64,000 nucleotides of DNA. Source: CAYUVH01 sp964448135 (GTDB lineage: Bacteria; Verrucomicrobiota; Verrucomicrobiia; Limisphaerales; UBA8199). The stretch is taken from NCBI GenBank assembly GCA_964448135.1, contig CAYUVH010000059.1, positions 1 to 64,000 of the forward strand, in the 5' to 3' direction. A model generated the notes under the pieces. The model searched no databases and was not told the origin of the DNA. It saw nothing but the letters and a program-made list of their open reading frames with translations. Shown here piece by piece: positions 18,701 through 25,625 of this stretch (its first letter is position 1; the number at the start of each line of letters is the position of its first letter). The position numbers were made by a program, and so were the translations under genes.

Positions 18701-18908
18701 GCTGGTGGGCCCGGTCGTCAGCACCATGTTCTGGCCCATGACCAAGCTCTTCGAATACAAGGTCAGTGGCACCCTGGAGGCCCCCAAAATCGAACCGGTT
18801 TACTTCATCCCGAAACTGATGGTCATGCCCTTCCACCCCATCCGCGCCATCAAAAACCTTTTCCAGGACAACTCCACCAACGCCCCGCCAAAAAACGGTT
18901 CTCCTTAA
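15732..18908 (+). CDS. AsmA/TamB-like envelope protein
   Basis: 1058 residues with one N-terminal membrane helix (VWIVLLVVALGLAYLHTFG) and a very long, beta-rich periplasmic part. The opening LQRELKARGIEFNFARLRLRWFEG resembles the AsmA/YhdP/TamB start, here given only in outline: LKARGIEFNFARLRLRW. Near the C-terminus LEGRLSGTVVVTKAN, HGDFKLRDGLIWDLPLFGAF and LRLEYRGSVDLEGHTDAKV match the AsmA-2-like repeats. Such proteins are thought to bridge the periplasm and move phospholipid to the outer membrane. It follows the Gld-type cluster on the same strand, which suggests a joint role in envelope export. Sequence support is moderate; substrate unknown. Confidence 0.8.
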   Translation: MAARHKRGFWRTCRLYFRRFRITVWIVLLVVALGLAYLHTFGLPALLKKPLQRELKARGIEFNFARLRLRWFEGIIADQVRFCSAEDPNSPQLTAREVQVPLNVRALLHGKLQIDALQISRGRLVLPVLETNRPQREITVEDIRTDLRFLPGDQWSLEHLHAQFAGARIELSGIVTNASAVRDWATPKPGAKPTPGLWQRRVRWLADTLEQIKFSTEPSLQLNIAGDALDLGSFRVELAVTAPDARTPWGTFEEGKLTTRLYQDSNHVSQAELHLESARAQTRWGSAVGSSLEARLHPAHTNISHAEVTIVAREAQSRWSCVTNLHLRVQLDAPPAETNRVHGELSLLAGQFTTAQWAGGKDLQLQASWTQFLSNAGPILILASPPWDRALTNASDLSGTLELQCHDASSPWARAETLKLSGRVGTPGTDLPAGPAAAALSWWTNLYPWLLSWESQMSNVQTSKLLLNQVACAGSWRGPELVVTNFQARVGRGEFAIQSSLNVSNRELHFNASSSLDPHDFSELLPTPIQRELAEFQWRRAPELSATGRARVPAWTNREPDWLAELRSALEAAGELKLPEGIQGHSVAVDELRSHFTYSNLTLNLPDFTLVRPDGRLDAAFVSSDRTHEFSCKFQSTIDPSCVRPLLPPEAQKAFELVSLSTPPSIAGELSGQWNDASKFAASAKVAITNFSFRGEAAATVQTRFAYADGMLHVYEPRVERGNTHMSADGVMADFKAQMVYLTNGVSDADPMFVARCIGPHIARIIEAYQFLKPPKAHVWGAIPLRGEAGADLHVELDGGPFHWWKFTVPHLSGLVHWEGEHLSLSNLVVDFYEGKATADAAFDFIPNNGADFTFTATTTNSRIHTLIGDFSNRTNSLEGRLSGTVVVTKANTLDWRSVNGHGDFKLRDGLIWDLPLFGAFSDVLNSMSPGLGSVKVTDSTCTYIITNGIVRSDNLDMRSMALRLEYRGSVDLEGHTDAKVKAELLRDMWLVGPVVSTMFWPMTKLFEYKVSGTLEAPKIEPVYFIPKLMVMPFHPIRAIKNLFQDNSTNAPPKNGSP

Positions 18909-18911
18909 CGC

Positions 18912-18969
18912 CTCCTTGGAGTTTGGAGTTTGAGATTTGATTTTTGTCTGGAGCTTGGTCCTTGGTGCT
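18912..18969 (+). repeat. dispersed intergenic repeat, copy 1
   Basis: A degenerate run of GGAGTTT/GAGATTT/GGAGCTT units fills the gap after the AsmA-like gene. Bases 18948-18969 (starting CTGGAGCTTGG) occur again in exact inverted orientation at 25389-25410. Both copies are intergenic and both directly follow a gene end. Confidence 0.6.
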
Positions 18970-19036
18970 GGGAACTTCGCCCCCTCCCGGAAATTCCCTC
19001 GTTGTCAACTTTTCCCTGCCACCCTATGCTGCGCTC

Positions 19037-19498
19037 ATGCGAATAGCCCTCTGCTCACTGTTACTGGTGTGTTGGCTGTTCCCGTGTTCGAGTCACGCAG
19101 CCACGGCTCGCGTCATCAAAGTTCTCCCCCAGTTTCTCGATCTCAAAGGGCGCACCACCGTGTCCCCGAGTCTCTACGACCGCGACGCGTATCAGGCGCA
19201 ACTTCGCCTGCGCCCCGAGGAGCAATCCGGCATGCGCTTCATGGTCCAATGGAAAGGCAAAGGCCCCGTCCGTGAAACGCTCAAGCTGCGGGTCGAAATC
19301 CGCGGTTACGGTTCGGACAGCACGCCCAAGGAGAAATCGCTGGAGACTCCGGTCACCCTGCCGGGCTGGCTCGGACGCTGGACCGAATTGAGCCTGACCG
19401 GCGAAGCTTACAAAAACTTTGGGACCGTCACCGCCTGGCGCGCCACCCTCTGGGACGGCAATGAACTCCTGGGTGAGCAGAAATCCTTCCTATGGTAA
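19037..19498 (+). CDS. small secreted protein of unknown function
   Basis: 153 residues from the ATG at 19037, which starts a clear signal peptide: MRIALCSLLLVCWLFPCSSHA. An earlier in-frame ATG would put 31 repeat-encoded residues in front and is rejected. The mature protein is basic and beta-rich (MRFMVQWKGKGPVRETLKLR, with LPGWLGRWTELSLTG later) and looks like an immunoglobulin-like or C2-like sandwich. Its last 7 bases overlap the next gene, so the two are probably co-translated and may act together in the periplasm. Function unknown. Confidence 0.75.
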   Translation: MRIALCSLLLVCWLFPCSSHAATARVIKVLPQFLDLKGRTTVSPSLYDRDAYQAQLRLRPEEQSGMRFMVQWKGKGPVRETLKLRVEIRGYGSDSTPKEKSLETPVTLPGWLGRWTELSLTGEAYKNFGTVTAWRATLWDGNELLGEQKSFLW

Positions 19499-20940
19499 GA
19501 CACTTCCCCTTTGTCTTCGCTGCGTTGGTCCTCTCCCTTCTTTCTTGTTCCGCCCAGACTTCGCCCCCTGCCCCGGCCCGCATTGAAGTCCCCAAGTACG
19601 ACATCGGGGACACCGCGAAGGCGGACGTGGTGGCGACGGTGCCGTTGGTGGTGGTGGACGCGGAAAAAACCGCCGCGCTTAAGGAAGCCGAGTCGGCCCG
19701 GGTGCCGGTGATCTACCGCTTCTGGACCAATGCCGCCGCCCAGACCGAGGAAAACCTGCGAACTGCTTTCGAGACCACGCGCAGTAATTACCTCGATCGG
19801 CTCCAGACCGCCTTCAATCGGTCTCGGCTCAGTGAGGCCAATATTGCTTCCGCGAAATTCCAGCGCATCACCGCCACGTTCCAACGCCAGAGCAAATCCT
19901 TTCCCGTAAGCACCAACCTGGCGGAGATGTGGGCGCGTGGTGATCTCGGCCGCGTCAAACTTTCCTCCTACGCCGCGGTGATTCATGAAGCCTCGCTCGC
20001 GCCCATGCGCACCATCGCCAGCCCGGCGGACATCAAGCCGGGTGTGAACGTCCGCCTGATTCCGGTCGGCGACGTTTCCGCTCCTTTGACGCTCGCGGAC
20101 GTGGATGAACGGGGTAAAAACACCCCCCGCGCTCTGCTGGTGACCGTGGCGCATACGCGCGAGGATTTGCTGCAGAGCCTGCCGGCGGAGGACCGACCGG
20201 TCGCGAAATTCCTCGGCTCCCTGCTGCGCACCAACTGTGTACTCGATGCCGAGCTTACGCGCGCCGCGCGCGCGCGGAGGACGGATGCGTTGTACAGCGC
20301 CGAGCGCTACGAAGCCGGCCAGCTTATCGTGAAGGCCGGGCAGACCGTGGACAAACCCATCAAGGCGGCGCTCGATCAGCTTCGGGAGAAGACGGCGGCT
20401 GACAGCCTGGTGAAACTCCAGGTGGCCGAGGAAGTGCGGGACCAGGTGACCAGCCAGCGCAACCAGGTCATCGTCGCGGGATCGGTTTGCGTGTTGCTCG
20501 TGTTGGGCGTTGTGATATGGCGGCTGGCCCGTCGCAAACCGGCGCCGAGCCTTCTGCCGGTGCCGGTCGGACATGGCGAGCTGTCGGGCGCAGCCTATGG
20601 CTTCGGCGATAATCCGTCCGGGTTCCGCGCCTGGCTCGCGCCGCACCTGGCCAAGGTGCTTACCGACAAAATGGTGCGCCGGCTGTTGACCCAGCGCTCT
20701 GACCTGATCGAATCCCACCAGCGCGCGGCCGCCGAGATGGCGGAACTCGAAGCCCGCCTTGAGCAAATGCACGCTCCGCTCGCGGACCGTTTGCGGGCCT
20801 ACGAACAGCGCATTTCTGAACTTGAGAAAGAACTCACGCGCAAAGGCGAGGAAAACAAAGAACTCCTCCGCGCCAAAATCCTCCTGACCCGCCAGCAACT
20901 CGAATCCATCCGCAGCAAGGCGGCGGTGAACCTGAACTAG
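19492..20940 (+). CDS. 7TMR-HDED-like extracytoplasmic domain with one membrane helix and coiled coil
   Basis: 482 residues. A signal/lipobox-like start (LVLSLLSCSAQ) precedes a region of about 290 residues that resembles the extracellular HDED domain of PgpH/YqfF-type 7TM-HD proteins: AEKTAALKEAESARVPVIYR early, and RYEAGQLIVKAGQTVDKPIK late. In those proteins the domain is followed by seven helices and an HD c-di-AMP phosphodiesterase. Here it is followed by a single helix (VIVAGSVCVLLVLGVVIWRL, about 325-345) and a cytoplasmic tail ending in an 80-residue coiled coil (LEARLEQMHA... to LTRKGEENKELLRAK). No HD domain remains. It overlaps the preceding secreted-protein gene by 7 bases. Family assignment is from motif memory and needs a profile search. 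Confidence 0.7.
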   Translation: MVRHFPFVFAALVLSLLSCSAQTSPPAPARIEVPKYDIGDTAKADVVATVPLVVVDAEKTAALKEAESARVPVIYRFWTNAAAQTEENLRTAFETTRSNYLDRLQTAFNRSRLSEANIASAKFQRITATFQRQSKSFPVSTNLAEMWARGDLGRVKLSSYAAVIHEASLAPMRTIASPADIKPGVNVRLIPVGDVSAPLTLADVDERGKNTPRALLVTVAHTREDLLQSLPAEDRPVAKFLGSLLRTNCVLDAELTRAARARRTDALYSAERYEAGQLIVKAGQTVDKPIKAALDQLREKTAADSLVKLQVAEEVRDQVTSQRNQVIVAGSVCVLLVLGVVIWRLARRKPAPSLLPVPVGHGELSGAAYGFGDNPSGFRAWLAPHLAKVLTDKMVRRLLTQRSDLIESHQRAAAEMAELEARLEQMHAPLADRLRAYEQRISELEKELTRKGEENKELLRAKILLTRQQLESIRSKAAVNLN

Positions 20941-22211
20941 AGCGGCCGCGGGTAGATTCGCTGCAGGACCTTTCGTTTCGCTGCGTTCGGGTCCACGATC
21001 GTCACTCCATCCTTGCCGAAGCGCGCGGTCACGGGGGCGCCTTTGCCGGCGCGCAGATACCGGAAATTCAAATCCCGCACCAAGCGCGCGGCGTGGATGA
21101 TTGCGGTGGTGATGCGGGCCTCCTCCGCAGTGGGATAGATTTTTGAAACGTCGTCGAGCGTCGCGCCAAAGGCTTTGACCCGGCAGATGGCGGCGAGGCC
21201 GGCGGTGAGGCTGTCCACGCCGTAGCCGACAAAACTTTTCGAATTATCCGGGCGTCGCACGTCGCGCGTGAAATGGTTGTTGGAGGTGCGGCTGCCGCCG
21301 CCTTCGCTCCACCAGCGGAAACCGCGGTATTGCTGGTCACTCTCCACCTTTCCGTTGGCGCCCACGATCTCATGACCCTGGTTCACCGGGCCTTCGAAAT
21401 CCGGCGGCGTGATCCAGTTGTTGTTGTAGGCGATGCTCATGCCGTTCGCGTAATCCACGCGCACCTGCACGGCGTCGTAGGCGTTGATGCCCTTCCCGAC
21501 GAGTCGCTGCTTCTGGCCGACGGCAGTCAGGGAAACCGGCTTGCTGTGATAGTAACTGTAAATCAAGTCCACCCAGTGCGTGCCCACGTAGCTGAACGGA
21601 TCGCTCTTTTCCACCCACTTGAAGGTCTGTTCGGAAACTTCTAGCGGCTCCTCCAAATACGCGGTCCCGTAAAGTGGCGCGCCGATTTGTTTTTGAATGT
21701 CTTCGCGGATGCGCAGATGGTCCGGGTCGTAGCGTTTGTGCATGTCCACCGCCACCACGAGGTTTTTCTTCCGTGCCTGCTCGATGATGCGGTCGGCGTC
21801 CGGCAAATCCAGGCACATCGGCTTTTCGGTGATCACGTGCACGTCGGCCTTCAATGCCGCAACGATCGGTTCCACGTGCAGGTGGTCGGGCGTGGCCACG
21901 GCCATCACATCGAGGTCGCGATGGTGCTTCAGGATGTCCTGCCAGGGGGAGTTGCCGAAATAAGCCTTCGGCGTCTGGCCGGTCAGGGAACGAAAATGTT
22001 TCGCTGCACGGCGGGCAGATTTTGGCGTTCGCGTCGCGACGGCGACCAATTCGAACCGAATGGGCCCCATGTCGCGCGCCCAGCGATCCAGGCCGATCCT
22101 GCCAAGCTGCGGACTGATGCCGGCCGATTGCAAATCGGCATACGCGCGCAGGTGCACATCCCCGCCAAACATCCCGGCGCCGACCAATGCAATTTTCAGA
22201 GTGCGTTCCAT
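20937..22211 (-). CDS. Gfo/Idh/MocA family oxidoreductase
   Basis: 424 residues from the ATG at 22211 (MERTLKIALVGAGMFGGDVH). Rossmann fold with GAGMFGG, then ATPDHLHVEPIVAAL and the catalytic-lysine segment ITEKPMCLDLPDADRII. The second domain has SYVGTHWVDLIYSYYHSKP with the expected histidine and aspartate. Longer than the first oxidoreductase because of an extended C-terminal region rich in aromatic residues. No twin-arginine signal, so cytoplasmic. It is monocistronic and converges on the HDED-like gene with a 4-base overlap of stop regions. Probably oxidises a sugar or inositol derivative; the substrate cannot be inferred. Confidence 0.85.
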   Translation of the reverse strand: MERTLKIALVGAGMFGGDVHLRAYADLQSAGISPQLGRIGLDRWARDMGPIRFELVAVATRTPKSARRAAKHFRSLTGQTPKAYFGNSPWQDILKHHRDLDVMAVATPDHLHVEPIVAALKADVHVITEKPMCLDLPDADRIIEQARKKNLVVAVDMHKRYDPDHLRIREDIQKQIGAPLYGTAYLEEPLEVSEQTFKWVEKSDPFSYVGTHWVDLIYSYYHSKPVSLTAVGQKQRLVGKGINAYDAVQVRVDYANGMSIAYNNNWITPPDFEGPVNQGHEIVGANGKVESDQQYRGFRWWSEGGGSRTSNNHFTRDVRRPDNSKSFVGYGVDSLTAGLAAICRVKAFGATLDDVSKIYPTAEEARITTAIIHAARLVRDLNFRYLRAGKGAPVTARFGKDGVTIVDPNAAKRKVLQRIYPRPL

Positions 22212-22341
22212 CGTTTGGGAGGTTGACCAGCCGCTTCTTCGCAATCAATCCCTTTTCGGGGAGGGCAAAGAGGTTGAGGGTTGAGGGTTGAGGGTCTCCA
22301 GGCCAGAAGAGCAGGTCCGCCCTGAAAAAAATTGAATGGGT

Positions 22342-22438
22342 TGTACCTTTCGCGTCTTTAGGCGGCATTAGGTGTTTTTGCGCCTGTTTTGAGTGTACCT
22401 TTGGCGTCATTTGGCGTACCTTTTCTGTACCTTTGGCG
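22342..22438. repeat. GTACCTTT short-motif array
   Basis: GTACCTTT occurs four times, beginning near 22343, 22395, 22416 and 22427. Two copies are the 13-mer TGTACCTTTGGCG (22394-22406 and 22426-22438). Further partial GGCGT units fill the gaps. The array is upstream of the Gfo/Idh gene starting at 22211. Confidence 0.6.
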
Positions 22439-22561
22439 TTCCTTCGGCGCTTGGAGGTCCAAAAACTGCAAAATGCAATGCTTGGGGCCGAACCGGATGG
22501 GGCCCCAATTTTTTTGGTTTGATCCGTCTCCGCTCCGCTTCGACGCGACAGGCTGGGTTTG

Positions 22562-22613
22562 AATGGGACGACTGGGACGACTGGGACCTGTGGGACCTGT
22601 GGGACCTGTGAGC
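22562..22613. repeat. GGGAC nonamer tandem repeat
   Basis: Consecutive nine-base units follow the pattern gactgggac, then ctgtgggac repeated three times. Only the central bases of each unit vary. It is non-coding microsatellite-like DNA in the 22.2-23.4 kb gap. Confidence 0.65.
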
Positions 22614-23273
22614 CAAGAGGGCAGCCAAGCGTAATACGTGGCTGCAACTGTGTGACTGGCATCGTGTGCATGTAGCTCCTTTGTCCTGACGATTTGGCCC
22701 CGACCTCCCGGGTTGCGGCCAGCGGCCGCGATGGGATTTTGACAATCCCAGCCGCATTATAGCTCAAAATGGGTCAGAATAATCTCCCGCGGTGGGAGAC
22801 GAATGAACGCTAAAGCGCGGCCCTTGTTCCCGTTCTGAAAACTCGAAATAATCGTGTAAAAAATGATCGAAATCGGGAATTTCCCTCTCAACAATCGCTC
22901 AACACAGTCACGGCAACGCACAACTTTTCCCGACCAACCTTCCCGCCATGCGTAGAGCAGCCTTCCGATTTCTGATTAAGCCCGCCAAACATACTCCCAA
23001 CTTCCCGGCGTGACATCAAGGCGCCCAGATAACCGCGCATTCCCATGCTTTTGAACGCGCTGCGGCTTATAAAGCCGCGCTCCGGGACTATTTGAGAGAG
23101 CGTTTGGAGGGCTTGAATACGGGGCATGATTCGAGGGTGTCGGCTGACGCGGGTCGCATCGGCGTGGGCATGAGGGCACTATAGGTTCACCGGCCTGCGT
23201 TGCGAGTGAAAACTATTACCCCGCAGATCCAAGGGCGCGGCTTAAGTTTGTGTTCTTGGATGGAGTTGGCGTG

Positions 23274-23374
23274 GCATCCTTTTCGGATGCATTAGAAACG
23301 CGCTTGATATCCGGTGGTCAATCCTCGCCGACTCGGATTGACCACCGGCTACCTTCTGCCATCCCTTCGGGATG
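23274..23374. repeat. REP-like hairpin cluster
   Basis: Three perfect inverted repeats in 100 bases: GCATCC/GGATGC (23274-23279, 23285-23290), a 14-base arm CCGGTGGTCAATCC (23311-23324) with its exact complement at 23335-23348, and CATCCC/GGGATG (23360-23374). The CATCCC-TTC-GGGATG element has the look of a repetitive extragenic palindrome. It sits just after the 3' end of the minus-strand TIM-barrel gene. Confidence 0.65.
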
Positions 23375-23417
23375 AAAACCAGCGCCAGCCAAGGACAGTC
23401 CCGGGTTCGCCCGGCGA

Positions 23418-24344
23418 CTACTTCGCCGTCCGGCCAGCCTGCCCCGGCAAGGGCGCGCGCAATGCCGGCTTCGGGCCGCCGGTGCCTGGCTGCGCCAGTT
23501 CCTTCTTTAACCGCTCCAAGCCGGCGAGGTTATCCGCCAGGACCAACTCCGCGTCGGCATCGGTGCGGTGACACAAGATCCCGATCGGGCCGCGCCAATC
23601 GCTTTGCTGGACGAGACGTAGCATGGGCAATTCAGCATCCCCCTGCCCCAGTGCCAGGATTTTCTTCCCCTGCGCGTCGGCATCGCGAACCATGCCGTTG
23701 ATGTTGAGGCAGAGAAGGTAGGGTTTCATCCTCGCGAAGCTGGGCGCGAAATCGTCGATGTGCTCCTGGCCATGGTGGAAGTTGTAAACGATTCCGACAT
23801 TCGTGGCGCCGTGATGTCCGCGCAAATATTCGCACACGGCCACGAGGTTCGCCGGTTCGCCGCCCCAGCCGCCATGATTGTATAAGCCTAATGCGCAACC
23901 TGCTTTTTGCGCCCGCTTCGCCACGGGCAACAGTTCCGCCGCCGCGGCCTGGACCCGCGCATGGTCATTGGTTCCGTTAGGACTGGGGGCGATCACCCAG
24001 ATTTGCGGATGCAGATCATACTTGGTGAAGAGATCGAAGGCCGACTCGTGCGTGGACCAAAACGCCACGAGCTCGATGCCGCGCTTTTTGTATTCCAAAA
24101 ACTCCGGTTCAAAGGTCGGCACGTGCTGGTCGCGCCAATCGTAGGCCACCCGCGAAAACCCGAGGCGCGTGAGCATTTCGCCGCGCTCCGCCGGACCGCG
24201 CTGCTTCGCATCGAAAGGAACGATGCACCAGGCGACGAGGTTGGTGCGGGCGAAGAGTTGATAGGTGTCGGCGGCGGGAGAGGAGGGAGCGCACGAGGAA
24301 ACAAGGATCATCACCAACAACGGGAGGTGCAGGCGGGTTCGCAT
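23418..24344 (-). CDS. secreted TIM-barrel protein, xylose isomerase-like
   Basis: 308 residues from the ATG at 24344, with a signal peptide or lipoprotein start (PLLVMILVSSCAPSSPA). The body has the order of a sugar phosphate isomerase/epimerase (AP endonuclease 2) barrel: RLGFSRVAYDWRD, KRGIELVAFWST, GCALGLYNHGGWGGEP, NVGIVYNFHHGQEHIDD, GPIGILCHRTDADAEL. Metal-binding histidines and glutamates appear at the expected strand ends (NHGG, NFHHGQEH). Exported members of this family are common in Verrucomicrobiota and Planctomycetota next to sugar oxidoreductases, and one lies 1.2 kb away. Substrate unknown. Confidence 0.78.
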   Translation of the reverse strand: MRTRLHLPLLVMILVSSCAPSSPAADTYQLFARTNLVAWCIVPFDAKQRGPAERGEMLTRLGFSRVAYDWRDQHVPTFEPEFLEYKKRGIELVAFWSTHESAFDLFTKYDLHPQIWVIAPSPNGTNDHARVQAAAAELLPVAKRAQKAGCALGLYNHGGWGGEPANLVAVCEYLRGHHGATNVGIVYNFHHGQEHIDDFAPSFARMKPYLLCLNINGMVRDADAQGKKILALGQGDAELPMLRLVQQSDWRGPIGILCHRTDADAELVLADNLAGLERLKKELAQPGTGGPKPALRAPLPGQAGRTAK

Positions 24345-24656
24345 GTTGGGGGAGTGTCTGGGATTGGGCTCGGAGATGACGAATCAAAAATGGGGAGAAG
24401 GTCCATGCTCCCCCCCGGCCTTGAGGGAACGCATTTGGTTGGTTTGGGTAGAAGTCAGGGTTTTGTGGAGGTGGCTGACGCGGGTGGTCGGAACAATTGA
24501 GCCTCGTTACCTCGGTTGCTACGAAAAGAAGGGTTCTTTGGCGGGATTGGGATTAGGATTACGATTATGATTAGGAGGGAGAAGAGGATTTCGGTGAGGG
24601 TTCTGGGGGCAAGATTTGGCTTTGCGCGGGGGACGGAGGATGATTGAGTCTGCGGC
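24345..24656. other. 312-base intergenic region with hexamer repeat
   Basis: Lies between the divergent TIM-barrel and DUF554 genes. It contains five in-register NNGATT hexamers at 24543-24572 (GGGATT, GGGATT, AGGATT, ACGATT, ATGATT). No RNA gene or convincing promoter was seen, and short open frames here have no coding character. Confidence 0.55.
24543..24572. repeat. NNGATT hexamer repeat
   Basis: Five in-register units, GGGATT twice, then AGGATT, ACGATT and ATGATT, followed by AGGAGG. It lies in the leader of the DUF554 gene. Confidence 0.6.
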
Positions 24657-25376
24657 GTGATTGGCGCGATCTTGAATTCGGCGGGCATCCTGATCGGGGG
24701 AATCTACGGGATGTGCCGGCGCAAACCGATGTCGCCGGCCACAGAAGGATGGTTGCGCACGGGGCTCGGGGCGTTCACGGCGTTCTTTGGCCTGCGGCTG
24801 CTATGGATGAGCGTGAACGGGCCGGCGCTGACGGTGCTCAAGCAAATGGCGATCGTGACGCTGGCGTTCATCGGCGGGCGGCTGATTGGAAAATTGCTTC
24901 GGCTGCAAAGGATGTCGAACGCGCTGGGGCGGATGGCAAAGGAACGGATCGAGGCGGCCAGCCGGGGGCAGAAGGTCCAGGGCGACGGGTTCAAGGTGTG
25001 CGCGGCATTGTTTTGCGCGGCGCCGCTGGCCTGGCTGGGGGCGGTGCAGGATGGGTTGACGGGCTATTTTGCGCCGCTGGCGATCAAAGGGGTGCTGGAG
25101 GGCTTTGCGGCGCGGGGGTTTGTGCCGATTTTCGGTGGGTGGGTGGCGCTGGCGGCGGTGCCGGTGCTGGCTTTGGAAGGAACGGTCACGCTGGTCTGCA
25201 TGCATTGGCTGGAGCCTTACCTGAAGGCGCATGGGCTGGTGGATTCGATCAATGCCACGGGCGGATTGCTGGTGTCGTGCGTGGCGCTGATCATGCTGGG
25301 ATTGAAGCGGATCGAGCTGTCGGACTATTTGCCGGCGCTGGCGGTGGCGCCGTTGATTACGGCGGTTTGGAAATAA
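24657..25376 (+). CDS. DUF554 family membrane protein
   Basis: 239 residues from a GTG at 24657; the N-terminus IGAILNSAGILIGGIYGM is the canonical DUF554 (YdfK/YqgA-type) start. The following features also fit: GAFTAFFGLRLLWMS, IVTLAFIGGRLIGKLLRLQ, then a cytoplasmic loop with KVCAALFCAAPLAWLGAVQDG and six to seven hydrophobic helices. Proposed roles in the family include small-molecule transport, none established. Monocistronic between a secreted protein and the GYF/RDD operon. Its G-rich leader contains a hexamer repeat. Confidence 0.88.
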   Translation: MIGAILNSAGILIGGIYGMCRRKPMSPATEGWLRTGLGAFTAFFGLRLLWMSVNGPALTVLKQMAIVTLAFIGGRLIGKLLRLQRMSNALGRMAKERIEAASRGQKVQGDGFKVCAALFCAAPLAWLGAVQDGLTGYFAPLAIKGVLEGFAARGFVPIFGGWVALAAVPVLALEGTVTLVCMHWLEPYLKAHGLVDSINATGGLLVSCVALIMLGLKRIELSDYLPALAVAPLITAVWK

Positions 25377-25388
25377 GGCGAAGCCAGA

Positions 25389-25410
25389 AGCACCAAGGAC
25401 CAAGCTCCAG
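25389..25410 (-). repeat. dispersed intergenic repeat, copy 2 (inverted)
   Basis: Exact reverse complement of 18948-18969. Located 13 bases after the DUF554 stop. No coding role is apparent. Confidence 0.7.
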
Positions 25411-25625
25411 ATAAGCGGGCCCTTCGGTGCGACATGCAAGTGACGCAGCAGGTTTCAAGCTACAATCCGGAGTATTTTGGCACCCTTGCTTTTGAAGATT
25501 ACCGAAGCGGTTGGGAGGAAATGTTTTGCGTGGGACGGGCGGAATGTGGCACAAAAGAGCCGCGGCACGCCAATCAGGATATTTGCGAATACAATCAGCA
25601 GGCCAACAACCCTAATCCATAAGCT

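Larger units (their letters stand above)
22212..23417. other. 1.2 kb repeat-rich intergenic region without a supported gene
   Basis: No open frame here has convincing coding character. The stretch holds a GAGGGTT run (about 22268-22295), an array of GTACCTTT motifs (22342-22438), a GACTGGGACCTGTGGGACC tandem stretch (about 22562-22610), unassigned sequence, and a cluster of three short hairpins (23274-23374). A 79-codon minus-strand frame at 22888-23127 was considered and not accepted. Confidence 0.6.

Noticed and set aside
22888..23127. 79-codon minus-strand frame in the repeat-rich gap
   Set aside because: No homology I can support, no ribosome site, and composition like the surrounding non-coding repeats. 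It could be a remnant of a repeat-borne gene.
25434..25622. 62-codon frame just before the GYF/RDD gene
   Set aside because: Begins in a dispersed repeat, no motif or ribosome site; treated as leader.
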